The notes under the pieces: model-generated
Database searches by the model: none
What the model was told of the DNA's origin: nothing
The model's input: the letters and a program-made list of their open reading frames with translations, nothing else
Position numbers and translations under genes: made by a program
Shown here: in pieces, positions 26,133-35,812 of the stretch
Layout: every line of letters starts with the position of its first letter
Numbering within the stretch: the stretch's first letter is position 1
Assembly (NCBI GenBank): GCA_947630795.1
Contig: CANRJC010000006.1
Coordinates: 38,827-102,826, forward strand
Direction: 5' to 3'
Source: an uncultured Phascolarctobacterium sp.
GTDB taxonomy: Bacteria; Bacillota; Negativicutes; Acidaminococcales; Acidaminococcaceae
DNA: 64,000 nt

Positions 26133-26167
26133 CGGAACGAGACCCTTAAGTCTCTGCTCCGCTTTTT
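26133..26167 (+). terminator. terminator of the toxin-antitoxin operon
   Basis: CGGA-GAGAC/GTCTC-TCCG stem around CCTTAA with one small internal loop, followed by CTTTTTG. Confidence 0.75.
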
Positions 26168-26213
26168 GTTGCGTTTTCTTGTGCATTTTCTCTTTTGCTT
26201 TCTTCTTTATATC

Positions 26214-26394
26214 TTTCAGTTCGTGACTTTCAGTTCGCAACCTTCAGTTCGTGACTTTCAGCTCGTGAGTTTCGGTTCGTGACTTTCAGCTTACGACTTT
26301 TTCTTCTCAACTCTTACCCATGACTTTTAATTCTTGACTTTCGGCTCATGAGTTTTCGCCCGTGCCTCGATCTTCCCGACTTTCGGCTCACGCC
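26214..26394. repeat. 14-bp tandem repeat (minisatellite), about 13 units
   Basis: Unit TTTCAGTTCGTGAC repeats in register from 26214. Units 1-6 are well conserved. Units 7-13 are diverged but hold the 14-base period (one unit is 13). Typical variants are TTTCGGCTCATGAG and TTTCGGCTCACGCC. It fills the gap between the toxin-antitoxin terminator and the converging PHP gene. It has no spacers, so it is not a CRISPR array. Confidence 0.9.
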
Positions 26395-26432
26395 AATTTT
26401 CGCATATCTTTCCTCGCGAGGCTTTGCCTTTT

Positions 26433-27227
26433 TTATTCGAGCTCCATCACCTGCATTTTTCTCTTTTTGAAATACACCGGCGTCAGCCCCGCCTCTTTCG
26501 CCAGGGCAAGGGCTATGTCCAACCGCCTGCCGATGTGCTCCTTATAGTGAGCGTCGCTGCCCAAAGTGCAATAGCGTCCCCCCAGGGCCCGATAGCGTTT
26601 ATAGATGCCCAAAAGCGCCCGCCGCGCCTCTTCATCGTCCAAACGGCGGGTGTTGATCTCCATGGGCTTATCGTTTGCGATCAAAGTTTTCAGCAGCATG
26701 TCGAAGAGGTCCGGCTCGTCTTCGTAATAGAGCTGTGCCTCTTCTCCCTTATAAGGCCAATAGCGGCACATGTAATCGACGTGGGCGAAGCTGTCGAAGT
26801 TATCGTGCTTAGCCACACACTCGGCCGCTTCCCGCAAAAATTCGGCGATGATCTCTTTGCGGGTCCGCCCCTCATAGCAGGAAGGCTCGTAGAGATCGCG
26901 GCGGCCTATGCAGTGCATCGCACCCAGCACTACGTCGAAAGGCTGCGAGGCCGCCACCGCATCGTTTTCGTCGGCGATATGAGGCTGCATCCCTATCTCC
27001 AAGCCGAAAAGAAAAGGGTGCACCTCTCTCGCACGCAGAGCCGCGAAGCGGCGGGCGTAATCTTTCAGATCGAAAATAAAAGCCGTGGGGTTAGTGGGAT
27101 AATCGTAGTCCCAATGCTCGGTGACGGCGATGCCCAGCCCCAGGCTGCGGGCCATGGCCAACGCTTCCTCCAGCTTCATGCGGCTGTCGCAGGAATATTG
27201 ACAGTGGTTATGGATATCAAAGAGCAT
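26433..27227 (-). CDS. PHP-domain phosphoesterase, histidinol-phosphatase (HisJ) family
   Basis: A 264-residue metal-dependent phosphoesterase. Metal ligands are visible in order: FDIHNHCQYSCDS (HxH motif at residues 5-7), AVTEHWDYD (Glu/His), GLEIGMQPH (Glu), LGAMHCIGRRD (His), FAHVDYMCRY (His), and TLGSDAHYKEHIG (Asp-x-His near the end). It could dephosphorylate histidinol phosphate, but no his genes are near, and PHP proteins of this type also act on other phosphates or nucleotides. It is convergent with the toxin gene and divergent from putP. Confidence 0.85.
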   Translation of the reverse strand: MLFDIHNHCQYSCDSRMKLEEALAMARSLGLGIAVTEHWDYDYPTNPTAFIFDLKDYARRFAALRAREVHPFLFGLEIGMQPHIADENDAVAASQPFDVVLGAMHCIGRRDLYEPSCYEGRTRKEIIAEFLREAAECVAKHDNFDSFAHVDYMCRYWPYKGEEAQLYYEDEPDLFDMLLKTLIANDKPMEINTRRLDDEEARRALLGIYKRYRALGGRYCTLGSDAHYKEHIGRRLDIALALAKEAGLTPVYFKKRKMQVMELE

Positions 27228-27423
27228 GCTGCTCCCTCCTCGCCCCTAATTGTAGCAGATAACGGCAAAAATGCAACCGTTCGGGGCTCTCTTGCTTTGC
27301 GATGAGACCTCTTCCCTGCGTCGGCCGGAGTTTTTTCTTTCCGCTCTTGCTTTCGGCCGGAGTTTTTTCTCAAATGTGCGGATATTTTTCTCTCTTCCTT
27401 TTGCTCAAAGCTTATTTTTTTTC

Positions 27424-27452
27424 TTGTTACCGCTCTCGAATAGGCGTATAAT
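27424..27452 (+). promoter_or_regulatory. promoter of putP
   Basis: TTGTTA, 17-base spacer, TATAAT, 34 bases before the GTG start. Confidence 0.75.
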
Positions 27453-27486
27453 TATTTCATAGTATTTTTTGAGGGGTTGATCATTC

Positions 27487-28938
27487 GTGAATCTGGTAGA
27501 AGTCAGCGTCTTTGTTGTCTATTTGATCTTCGTTCTGGCCATCGGCGTCTACTTTTTCATCAAGAGCAAAGAAGACGGCGATAAAAGCTATTTTTTGGGC
27601 GACAGACAGATGAGCCCTTGGGTCACCGCCCTCAGTGCCGGCGCCTCCGACATGAGCGCTTGGGTGCTGATGGGCCTGCCCACCTCCATCTACGCTCTTG
27701 GTCTGGGACAGATCTGGATCAGCGTCGGCCTCCTCATAGGCTACTCTTTGAGCTGGATCTATGAGGCTAAGCGGTTGCGGAATTTCTCTATCGTCGCCTC
27801 GGACGCCATCACCGTTCCCCAGTACCTCACCAATCGCTTTCGTTCTTCTTCGAAAGCCCTGCAGGTAGTGTGCGCCGTCATCTTTATCGTCGCCTACACT
27901 ATCTACGCCGCCTCCAGCCTTAAAGCCTGCGGCGCTCTCTTCAATACCGTCATCGGCATCGACCAGACCACCGCCATGTACCTCACTGCCATCGTCATCG
28001 TGGGCTACACTTTCTTAGGCGGCTTCTACGCCGTATGCTGGACCGATTTCTTCCAAGGGTTGATCATGCTGGGTGCCCTGCTCATCGCCCCCATCTTCGC
28101 CATCAACCTCATCGACCCGGCGGCCACCGCCGCCATCCCTCCTGAATTTTGGGATCCCACTGCCGATTGGCGAGTAGTGGTGTCGGGCTTGGCGTGGGGG
28201 CTGGGCTACTTCGGTATGCCCCACGTCATCATCCGTTTCATGAGCCTCCGTTCTTCCAAAGAAGTGAAGAAAGCCGCCGCTATCGGCGTGGGCTGGACCG
28301 GCCTCATCCTTCTCTTCGCCACTTTGGTGGGCATCATCGGCCGTATGTATTTGGGCATGGATGAGAGCATCAACAAAAATGCCCTCGTCTTCGTCACCAT
28401 GGTGCGGAACATTTTCCCCGCCCTCATCAGCGGCATCCTTCTTTCCGCCGTTCTCTCCGCTTCCATGAGCACTGCGGACAGCCAGCTGTTGGCCTCCGCC
28501 TCTTCCTTCGCTTCCGATATTTATAAGCCCATCTTCCGCCACGACCGGGCCAGCAATAAAGAAATGCTCTGGGCAGGCCGGCTGGTGGTGCTGGGCATCG
28601 CCGTGGCCGCCTTCTTCATGGCCTCTTCTCCCAACGCCGGCTCCATCATGGACCTGGTGTCCAACGCTTGGGGCGTGTTCGGTGCAGCTTTCGGCCCTGC
28701 CATCATGCTCAGCCTTTATTGGCGCCGATTTAATTTCCAAGGCGCCGTCGCAGCCATCGTGGTAGGCGCAGCGGCAGACATCCTCTGGCTGCTCTGCCTC
28801 TCCTCTGTCGGCATCTATGAGATCCTCCCCGGCTTCATAGCCAGCCTCATCGCCGGCGTGGCCGTCACCTTGGCCACCCCCGAGCCCGAAGCCGAAGTGC
28901 TGGATCTTTTCGACAGAGCCAACGACTACAAAGAATAA
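27487..28938 (+). CDS. putP: sodium/proline symporter
   Basis: Inner-membrane sodium:solute symporter (SSS family) importing proline; 483 residues with about 13 hydrophobic helices. FFLGDRQMSPWVTALSAGAS-like sequence after helix 1 (SYFLGDRQMSPWVTALSAG) and AYTIYAASSLKACGALF are PutP signatures. ILLSAVLSASMSTADSQLL carries the Na+-binding serines and threonine. The start is GTG with GAGGGGTTGA as binding site. It stands alone, between its own promoter and a strong terminator. Proline as substrate is inferred from overall similarity. Confidence 0.92.
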   Translation: MNLVEVSVFVVYLIFVLAIGVYFFIKSKEDGDKSYFLGDRQMSPWVTALSAGASDMSAWVLMGLPTSIYALGLGQIWISVGLLIGYSLSWIYEAKRLRNFSIVASDAITVPQYLTNRFRSSSKALQVVCAVIFIVAYTIYAASSLKACGALFNTVIGIDQTTAMYLTAIVIVGYTFLGGFYAVCWTDFFQGLIMLGALLIAPIFAINLIDPAATAAIPPEFWDPTADWRVVVSGLAWGLGYFGMPHVIIRFMSLRSSKEVKKAAAIGVGWTGLILLFATLVGIIGRMYLGMDESINKNALVFVTMVRNIFPALISGILLSAVLSASMSTADSQLLASASSFASDIYKPIFRHDRASNKEMLWAGRLVVLGIAVAAFFMASSPNAGSIMDLVSNAWGVFGAAFGPAIMLSLYWRRFNFQGAVAAIVVGAAADILWLLCLSSVGIYEILPGFIASLIAGVAVTLATPEPEAEVLDLFDRANDYKE

Positions 28939-28965
28939 AGTCACTGACTTCCTCTTAAAAGCAGC

Positions 28966-29006
28966 GAGCCGTCATCGTAAGATGACGGCTCATTTATTTT
29001 GTTTTT
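28966..29006 (+). terminator. terminator of putP, possibly bidirectional
   Basis: A perfect 11-bp stem GAGCCGTCATC/GATGACGGCTC with GTAA loop, then ATTTATTTTGTTTTTTCC. The converging fur-like gene ends 12 bases later. Confidence 0.88.
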
Positions 29007-29017
29007 TCCTTCTCTTT

Positions 29018-29452
29018 TCAGTTCGCATCGTCGCCCAACAGCTGAGCCTCCTCTTCCTCCGCCGCTTTTGCGCAGTCGGGGCAGAGCCCGCTGAAAACGA
29101 TGTCGTGATGGTTCATCTTGTAGTGAGTGGCAGCAGCCACCTTTTCGTCTAAGCCTTGGATGTAATCGATGTTCTCCACGTTCATGAACTTGCCGCAGCG
29201 GCTGCACTTGATGTGGTAGTGCCGCGACAGGATGTGGTCATAACGATCGGCGCCGCTAGGCACAGATACTCTCCCCAAAAGGCCGCACTCCACCAAAGAA
29301 TTGAGATTGCGGTACACCGTTCCCTTGCTGATATCGGGATATTCCATCACGATCCGATCGTAAACTTCTTCGGCGGTAGGATGGTCCGCCAAAAACCGCA
29401 CTGCGGCGATCACTAACTGTCTTTGAATGGTATTTCTTTTGATCTTTGCCAT
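29018..29452 (-). CDS. Fur-family transcriptional regulator, PerR-like
   Basis: A 144-residue metal-dependent repressor. It has a winged helix (IQRQLVIAAVRFLADHPTAEEV, then ISKGTVYRNLNSLVECG), the regulatory-site histidines in HILSRHYHIKC, and a structural zinc site of two CxxC pairs, CSRC and CPDC. In Firmicutes this composition fits PerR (peroxide sensing) better than Fur, since the MNVENIDYIQG hinge and Asp-rich site resemble PerR. Iron, zinc or manganese sensing cannot be excluded. A dyad resembling a Per box overlaps its promoter, suggesting autorepression. Confidence 0.88.
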   Translation of the reverse strand: MAKIKRNTIQRQLVIAAVRFLADHPTAEEVYDRIVMEYPDISKGTVYRNLNSLVECGLLGRVSVPSGADRYDHILSRHYHIKCSRCGKFMNVENIDYIQGLDEKVAAATHYKMNHHDIVFSGLCPDCAKAAEEEEAQLLGDDAN

Positions 29453-29490
29453 TGCAAGCGACCTCCTATCAAAATCTGTTCTTAATTAGA

Positions 29491-29518
29491 ATTATACTTC
29501 TTTCTATTGCAAAGTCAA
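29491..29518 (-). promoter_or_regulatory. promoter of the Fur/PerR gene with overlapping operator-like dyad
   Basis: Minus strand TTGACT, 16-base spacer, TATAAT. The -10 lies inside GTATAATTCTAATTA, which matches about 10 of the 14 informative positions of the PerR box TTATAAT-N-ATTATAA. Autoregulation is inferred. Confidence 0.6.
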
Positions 29519-29742
29519 GGACTTTACAAAAATATCACGCTCTTTTTCTCAAGTTTTATTACAAAGAAATCCTATTACTTCTTTCTGATATCGCAAAATT
29601 TTCGCCTTTTTATTTCTGCCTCTGCCATTCAGCATCAAATTTCGAGGAAATTTCGCTGGCTCATAGCATTTGTCGTTTTGTTCAACAAAAAGCTGTGTCG
29701 TACTGCAGTTGAAAATCTCTGCTAATTGTTTTTGCTGATGGA

Positions 29743-29816
29743 AACGAAGCGGCAGGCTTTTTCGTCATCCCCTCGTTCGTAAGGATGAGGAGAAAACTTT
29801 GCGCTGCCGCTTCGTT
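29743..29816. repeat. long inverted repeat in intergenic region
   Basis: AACGAAGCGGCAG (29743-29755) is perfectly complementary to CTGCCGCTTCGTT (29804-29816). Inside lie TCATCC and GGATGA, which also pair. The 74-base element could fold into one extended hairpin. No T-run follows on either strand, so it is not an ordinary terminator. The rest of 29519-29943 shows no supported gene. Confidence 0.75.
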
Positions 29817-29943
29817 GATATATGCTTTTGTACTGATTCTTTGTTGCCGTCGGCTTTTCCTTTCTCCCTTTTATCGAAGCTTCGTTGCGATCCGCTCGTG
29901 CCCGCCGACTCAAAGGCAAAAACTGCGACCCTTCGCTCTTTAC

Positions 29944-31056
29944 CTAAATGTATTCGTCGTTATCTTCGCCCAAACGAGGCGCTCTTTTGCGCAAGGCCGC
30001 CGGTGTAGCCGATAATTTGATGGGAAAGCCTAACATTTTATATGGCCCAAGCTCAGGATCGTCCGCTTCCAGCACCATCTCTCCCGCCTCTGTCTGTTTT
30101 GCGGCGCAGGCCTCACCGTAATCCAGCACGGGCGTGACGCAGGTATCTTTCCCCGTCAGTTCCCGCTGCCATTGAGCCAAACTTTTTTTCCCAAAGACTG
30201 CCGCCAGTTCCTTCTTCAAATAAGGATAGTTGGCTTCGTCGTCGATAAGGTCGGTAAGGTCTGTCCGCTCCAAAGCGGCGCACAAGTTGCGCCAGAATTT
30301 TTTCTCCAAGCAGCCCACCGCAACATATCTTCCGTCTTCGGTGGCGTAGATGTTGTAATTGGGGTTGGCCCCCGTCAGCCAGTTGTTGCCCCGCTTGGCC
30401 ACGAAGCCGCTGCCGAAGTAGAGGCTGGCCGCCCCCGGCAGCAAAGACATAGCCACGTTGTAGAGGCTGATGTCCACTTCCTGCCCCCGGCCGCTGCGTT
30501 CTGCCTGACGCAGAGCCAGCATGATGCCCACGGCTGCAGCCATCGCTCCGTTCATGTCGGCCATCAGCACTCCGGGCAAAGCGGGAGCGCCTCCCGCCTC
30601 GCCGCTCATGTCGGTGATGCCGCTCAAAGAAAGATAACCGATGTCATGATCTGCTTGCCCTGCCAGCGGCCCCTTTTTACCGTAGCCGGTGAGGCTGCAG
30701 TAAATTATTTTCGGATTGATGCGGCTCACGGCGGCGTAATCTATCCCCAAACGCCGCAACACCCCGGGGCGATAACTTTCCACCACCACATCCGCTGTCT
30801 TCGCCAATTTCAAAAAGGCTTGCTTGCCTGCCTCGCTCTTTAGATCGAGAGCGACGCTCTTTTTGTTGCGGTTCAGCTGCAGATGCCAGTAGCCCATGTC
30901 TTGCAAAAAAGGGGGAAAGGTGCGGGAATAATCTCCCCGCACCGGCTCTTCCACTTTAATAACTTCCGCGCCGAAGTCGGCCAGCAGCATGGTGCAGTAC
31001 GGCCCCGGCAGCAAACGGGACAAGTCCAAAACTCTGATGCCCTCTAATGCGTCCAT
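29944..31056 (-). CDS. class III CoA-transferase / alpha-methylacyl-CoA racemase-like (CaiB/BaiF)
   Basis: A 370-residue CaiB/BaiF-fold enzyme. It has the N-terminal LEGIRVLDLSRLLPGPYCTM and DFGAEVIKVEEP CoA-binding segment, LTGYGKKGPL, then ADHDIGYLSLSG followed by GVLMADMNGAMAAAVGI. The ADHDIxYLxLSG form is characteristic of alpha-methylacyl-CoA racemase (GHDINYxALSG) more than of formyl- or carnitine-CoA transferases. Racemisation of a branched acyl-CoA is therefore the best guess, but class III transferase activity is possible. It is monocistronic with its own promoter about 120 bases upstream. Confidence 0.8.
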   Translation of the reverse strand: MDALEGIRVLDLSRLLPGPYCTMLLADFGAEVIKVEEPVRGDYSRTFPPFLQDMGYWHLQLNRNKKSVALDLKSEAGKQAFLKLAKTADVVVESYRPGVLRRLGIDYAAVSRINPKIIYCSLTGYGKKGPLAGQADHDIGYLSLSGITDMSGEAGGAPALPGVLMADMNGAMAAAVGIMLALRQAERSGRGQEVDISLYNVAMSLLPGAASLYFGSGFVAKRGNNWLTGANPNYNIYATEDGRYVAVGCLEKKFWRNLCAALERTDLTDLIDDEANYPYLKKELAAVFGKKSLAQWQRELTGKDTCVTPVLDYGEACAAKQTEAGEMVLEADDPELGPYKMLGFPIKLSATPAALRKRAPRLGEDNDEYI

Positions 31057-31173
31057 ATTATTCTCCTCGCAGCCGTTGTTAGCTAAATTCCGATCCCTTT
31101 GCCTTTGCGGGCACGAATTTGAGCGCAGGCAAGCGCCTCCGCCCTACTCTCCTTGAGCGAATGCTTTGATGAT

Positions 31174-31202
31174 ATTATACCCTAACGTGCAGCGATACAC
31201 AA
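31174..31202 (-). promoter_or_regulatory. promoter of the CaiB/BaiF gene
   Basis: Minus strand TTGTGT, 17-base spacer, TATAAT, leaving an untranslated leader of about 110 bases. Confidence 0.65.
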
Positions 31203-31245
31203 TCTGAACATTATCTAAAGATGGTATCTGTCCTCATCGGTGCTT

Positions 31246-31355
31246 TTTGTCAAAGTAAACGCAAAGATCGACTTCAGACTTTTTGCATTTACTCTGACGA
31301 AAGGGGTATTTGCGTTTACTCTGACGATTTTGCATTTACATTGATGATCGACCTC
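31246..31355. repeat. repeat element copy A, built of TTTGC(A/G)TTTACTCTGAC motifs
   Basis: On the plus strand GTCAAAGTAAACGCAAA is followed by inverted copies TTTGCATTTACTCTGAC, TTTGCGTTTACTCTGAC and TTTGCATTTACATTGATG. A shared end, GATGATCGAC, closes the element. A diverged second copy lies at 35716-35812. It is downstream of the lysS terminator. An open frame of 86 codons crosses it, but that frame is a by-product of the repeat. Confidence 0.75.
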
Positions 31356-31378
31356 TTTCTTCAGCGGTTTTCGCCGAT

Positions 31379-31417
31379 AAAAAACCGCTGCTGCTTTTTT
31401 TAAGGCAACAACGGTTT
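31379..31417 (-). terminator. terminator of lysS
   Basis: Minus strand 13-bp stem AAACCGTTGTTGC/GCAGCAGCGGTTT with two G-U pairs, followed by six T residues. Confidence 0.88.
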
Positions 31418-31471
31418 TAGGTTTCAATATTTTGTCGGGAAGTGTGAGCTCGACTTCTTTTAAACGACCCT

Positions 31472-33473
<2,002 letters not shown>

Positions 33474-33575
33474 GGTCTACCCCTCTCTCGGCGGCAGGCT
33501 CTCTGCCTGTCTCCGTGTTTTTTGATCATAGATGCAGATATATCGCCAGCGTTTTTTACGCAATGGTGCGATTCG

Positions 33576-34655
33576 TCAGGATCGAACCGATCCTTGAAGG
33601 CCGTAGCGCTTCACTTCTTCGATGTGAGCGGCGGTCACCGCCCTCTCGAAATTGCGGAAACCGGCCAGCCCGAAGCCGTGCTTCACGGCCAAGCGGGCAA
33701 TCTCCCCGATCTTGGTCACGTCCAGCGAGCGGCCCAGAGAAAAACTTTCGTAGCGACCCTCCAAAGCCAAGATCATGGTCTCCGCCATGCAGGCGTAGGC
33801 CGTGCCCGGAGGAAAACCGAAGTCGAAACCGAAGCGGACCTGCCCCGGCACTTTGATCACTCCGCCTTCAATCACCAGCACGTCCCGCCGCTGCCGGCTC
33901 ACTTCTCTGGAGACATTGCGGGGCCGGGCCACATCGCACACCACCGCTCCCGCTTTCAAGTCGGCGGCCTCGATCAAAAAGTCCAACGAACTGGTCACCG
34001 TCAGCACGATGTCAGCTTCGTGCAGTGCCTTATGGATGTCGTCTGTCACCGTCACTTGACAGTCGTGAGCAGCAGTGACTTCCTGCGCCAGTTCTTCCAA
34101 AGGCGGCAAGTGCCGCGCCACTAAAACGATGTGCCGCACCCTAGCCGCCAAAAGCTTCACTGCGGCAGCACCGATACTGCCGCTGGCCCCCACCACTACG
34201 GCCTTGCAGTCGGTCAGCTCCTTGCCCATGAGAGCCGCTGCTTCTTCCGCTCCCTGCACCGCCGTGGCTACCGTATAACTGTTGCCGCTGGTGACGGCTA
34301 TATCCAAATTCTTCGCCACCGTCAGCCCGCCGTCGCCCACGATGGAGGTGAAAGCTCCCAGGCCCACAATCTTCACGCCCAAGTCCTGAGCTATCTTTCC
34401 CGCCTGAATGATCCGCTCCAAAACAAAATCTTCCGGCAAGGTGACCATCTGTTTGGCGGTGAGAGGACAGCCGATGAAATAGCCTTCTGCCTCCGCATAA
34501 GGGCTTTTGATCCCGGTGATGTGAGAGACCACGAAGGGTCGTTTCCTCCGCAGGGCCGCTTCCAGCCAACTTGCGGGGACATAGCCCAACAAAGGGGACA
34601 AATGCTTCATATCTGCAAGGGAAAGAGGATGCAGGATGAAGGCAAATCTTTCCAT
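33576..34655 (-). CDS. acyl-ACP/acyl-CoA reductase-like dehydrogenase (COG5322 family)
   Basis: A 359-residue protein resembling cyanobacterial long-chain acyl-ACP reductase, often labelled predicted amino acid or shikimate dehydrogenase. Shared features are VGLGAFTSIVG (residues 97-107), TSGNSYTVATAV (122-133), the NAD(P) loop VVVGASGSIGAAA (153-165), and YACMAETMILALEG. In the last, Cys289 aligns with the catalytic cysteine of cyanobacterial AAR in ACFAEAM. It would reduce a fatty acyl thioester to an aldehyde. It lies 28 bases after a so-called quinate dehydrogenase gene, and the two form a module inserted between dusB and greA. The substrate is not known; an aldehyde for ether lipids or plasmalogens is one possibility. 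Confidence 0.75.
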   Translation of the reverse strand: MERFAFILHPLSLADMKHLSPLLGYVPASWLEAALRRKRPFVVSHITGIKSPYAEAEGYFIGCPLTAKQMVTLPEDFVLERIIQAGKIAQDLGVKIVGLGAFTSIVGDGGLTVAKNLDIAVTSGNSYTVATAVQGAEEAAALMGKELTDCKAVVVGASGSIGAAAVKLLAARVRHIVLVARHLPPLEELAQEVTAAHDCQVTVTDDIHKALHEADIVLTVTSSLDFLIEAADLKAGAVVCDVARPRNVSREVSRQRRDVLVIEGGVIKVPGQVRFGFDFGFPPGTAYACMAETMILALEGRYESFSLGRSLDVTKIGEIARLAVKHGFGLAGFRNFERAVTAAHIEEVKRYGLQGSVRS

Positions 34656-34683
34656 ATTACAAATTACGCTCTCCTTTTCAGGC

Positions 34684-35601
34684 CTATTGCTGTAAATAAT
34701 TGAGGGAGGCTTCGATCTTATATTGGTCCAAAAGCTCCAAATAACGCTCTGCGGTCAGGGGGCCGGCTGCTCCCTCCGCCGCCACCAAACAGGCCTCCAG
34801 CACGTTGGTGCCGAAACTGCGTCCGTTCAAATTGGGGGTGGCGGTGATCAAAAGCTTCGCTCCCGCCTGCCGCAGCAACTCTCTGTCGGCGGCCGTCACC
34901 GTGTTGGTGATCACCGTTGCCCCCGGCAGTTCGTCCGGCATGAATTTTTTGATGTAGTGAAAGTCGCCGGCGATGATGTCCTGCTGCCGAAAATATTTTT
35001 CCCGGCCCCGCTGCCGCCGCTCCTGCTCTTTACCCGTAGGGTAGAGCCAATTGAGAGGCAGACGGGTCACGAAAGGCGCCAAGATGCGAGCCCAACTGCT
35101 CAAAGTTTTCAACGAACGGATGGGTATGGGAAGATCCAAGCCGAAGATAAGGTCGCCGCAAGTGAGCCGAGCGCCTGCCGCCGTCAAAGCTTCTGCCAAG
35201 CCGAAACGATCGACGGCACAAACCAGCAACACTTTTTTCCCGGCAAAATCTATTATCCCCCGCTGCTGCAGAGAAGCGACCAAGCGCCGTTCCAGCGAAT
35301 TTTTCAAGCCGCTGCCGTCCACGACGGGGGTGCGGCGCACGCCTGCGATGAGTTTGGCGCTCTCTCTGAAAGTGTAGCGCCGTCCGCCGGCCCACACGTA
35401 AAGATCCGTGCCGCCGAGGCCGAGAGCGGCAACTTTGCCGTCTAACGAGCTCAACAAAGCGGCAGCTGCGGCTTTGTCGCCGTCGGTGCCCCGCCGTTCG
35501 ATGCAAAGTTCCGCAGAGCCCAGCACCAGCGTCGCTCTGCTGTCTCGTGAGGAAGAGCCGAGACTGACACTGACGACTCTTTTCTGCGAACGCTGCTCCA
35601 T
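34684..35601 (-). CDS. conserved protein annotated in relatives as quinate 5-dehydrogenase; function unproven
   Basis: A 305-residue protein of a Firmicutes family. Conserved stretches are VVSVSLGSSSRDSRATL at the start, GLGGTDLYVWAGGRRYTFR, TPVVDGSGLKNSLERR, and CGDLIFGLDLPIPIRSLK. Later come DIIAGDFHYIKKFMPDEL, VITNTVTAADRELL and LNGRSFGTNVLEA. I see no classical GxGxxG Rossmann loop, so the dehydrogenase label carried by relatives is doubtful. It is the first gene of a pair with the acyl-ACP-reductase-like protein. A role linked to that enzyme's product or substrate is likelier than quinate metabolism, as no shikimate genes are near. Confidence 0.65.
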   Translation of the reverse strand: MEQRSQKRVVSVSLGSSSRDSRATLVLGSAELCIERRGTDGDKAAAAALLSSLDGKVAALGLGGTDLYVWAGGRRYTFRESAKLIAGVRRTPVVDGSGLKNSLERRLVASLQQRGIIDFAGKKVLLVCAVDRFGLAEALTAAGARLTCGDLIFGLDLPIPIRSLKTLSSWARILAPFVTRLPLNWLYPTGKEQERRQRGREKYFRQQDIIAGDFHYIKKFMPDELPGATVITNTVTAADRELLRQAGAKLLITATPNLNGRSFGTNVLEACLVAAEGAAGPLTAERYLELLDQYKIEASLNYLQQ

Positions 35602-35715
35602 GGCTTCCCGCCTCTTTCTATCCGAAACTTAATTGTACCACACTTATTTTCAAAGCACAACCTCAGAGGCTGCGTCTTCTTCTTTCGAAAAGTGCTCGTC
35701 GTTTATCGAAGCGAT

Positions 35716-35812
35716 CGCAAAAAATCTGTAAGCTTTTTCCATTTGCTCCGAAGAAAATGTTTTTTATGTTTGCTCTGACGAGGATACATTTGCATCGATG
35801 ATCGACTTCGTG
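35716..35812. repeat. repeat element copy B, overlapping the 3' end of dusB
   Basis: A diverged copy of the 31246-31355 element: CATTTGCTCCGAAGA, ATGTTTGCTCTGACGA, CATTTGCATCGATGATCGAC. Its right part encodes the last 16 residues of DusB (KSIIDANVSSSEQT). The rest lies in the gap before the next gene. Confidence 0.65.

Noticed and set aside
26214..26394. Possible CRISPR array
   Set aside because: The 14-base units abut with no spacers and no cas gene is near; it is a minisatellite.
28015..28944. A 309-codon minus-strand frame rich in His, Asp and Glu
   Set aside because: Antisense to putP; its composition is the complement of hydrophobic codons, not a real metal-binding protein.
29722..30015. 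Short frames in both strands near the long inverted repeat
   Set aside because: They overlap the hairpin or the end of the CaiB/BaiF gene and have no translation signals.
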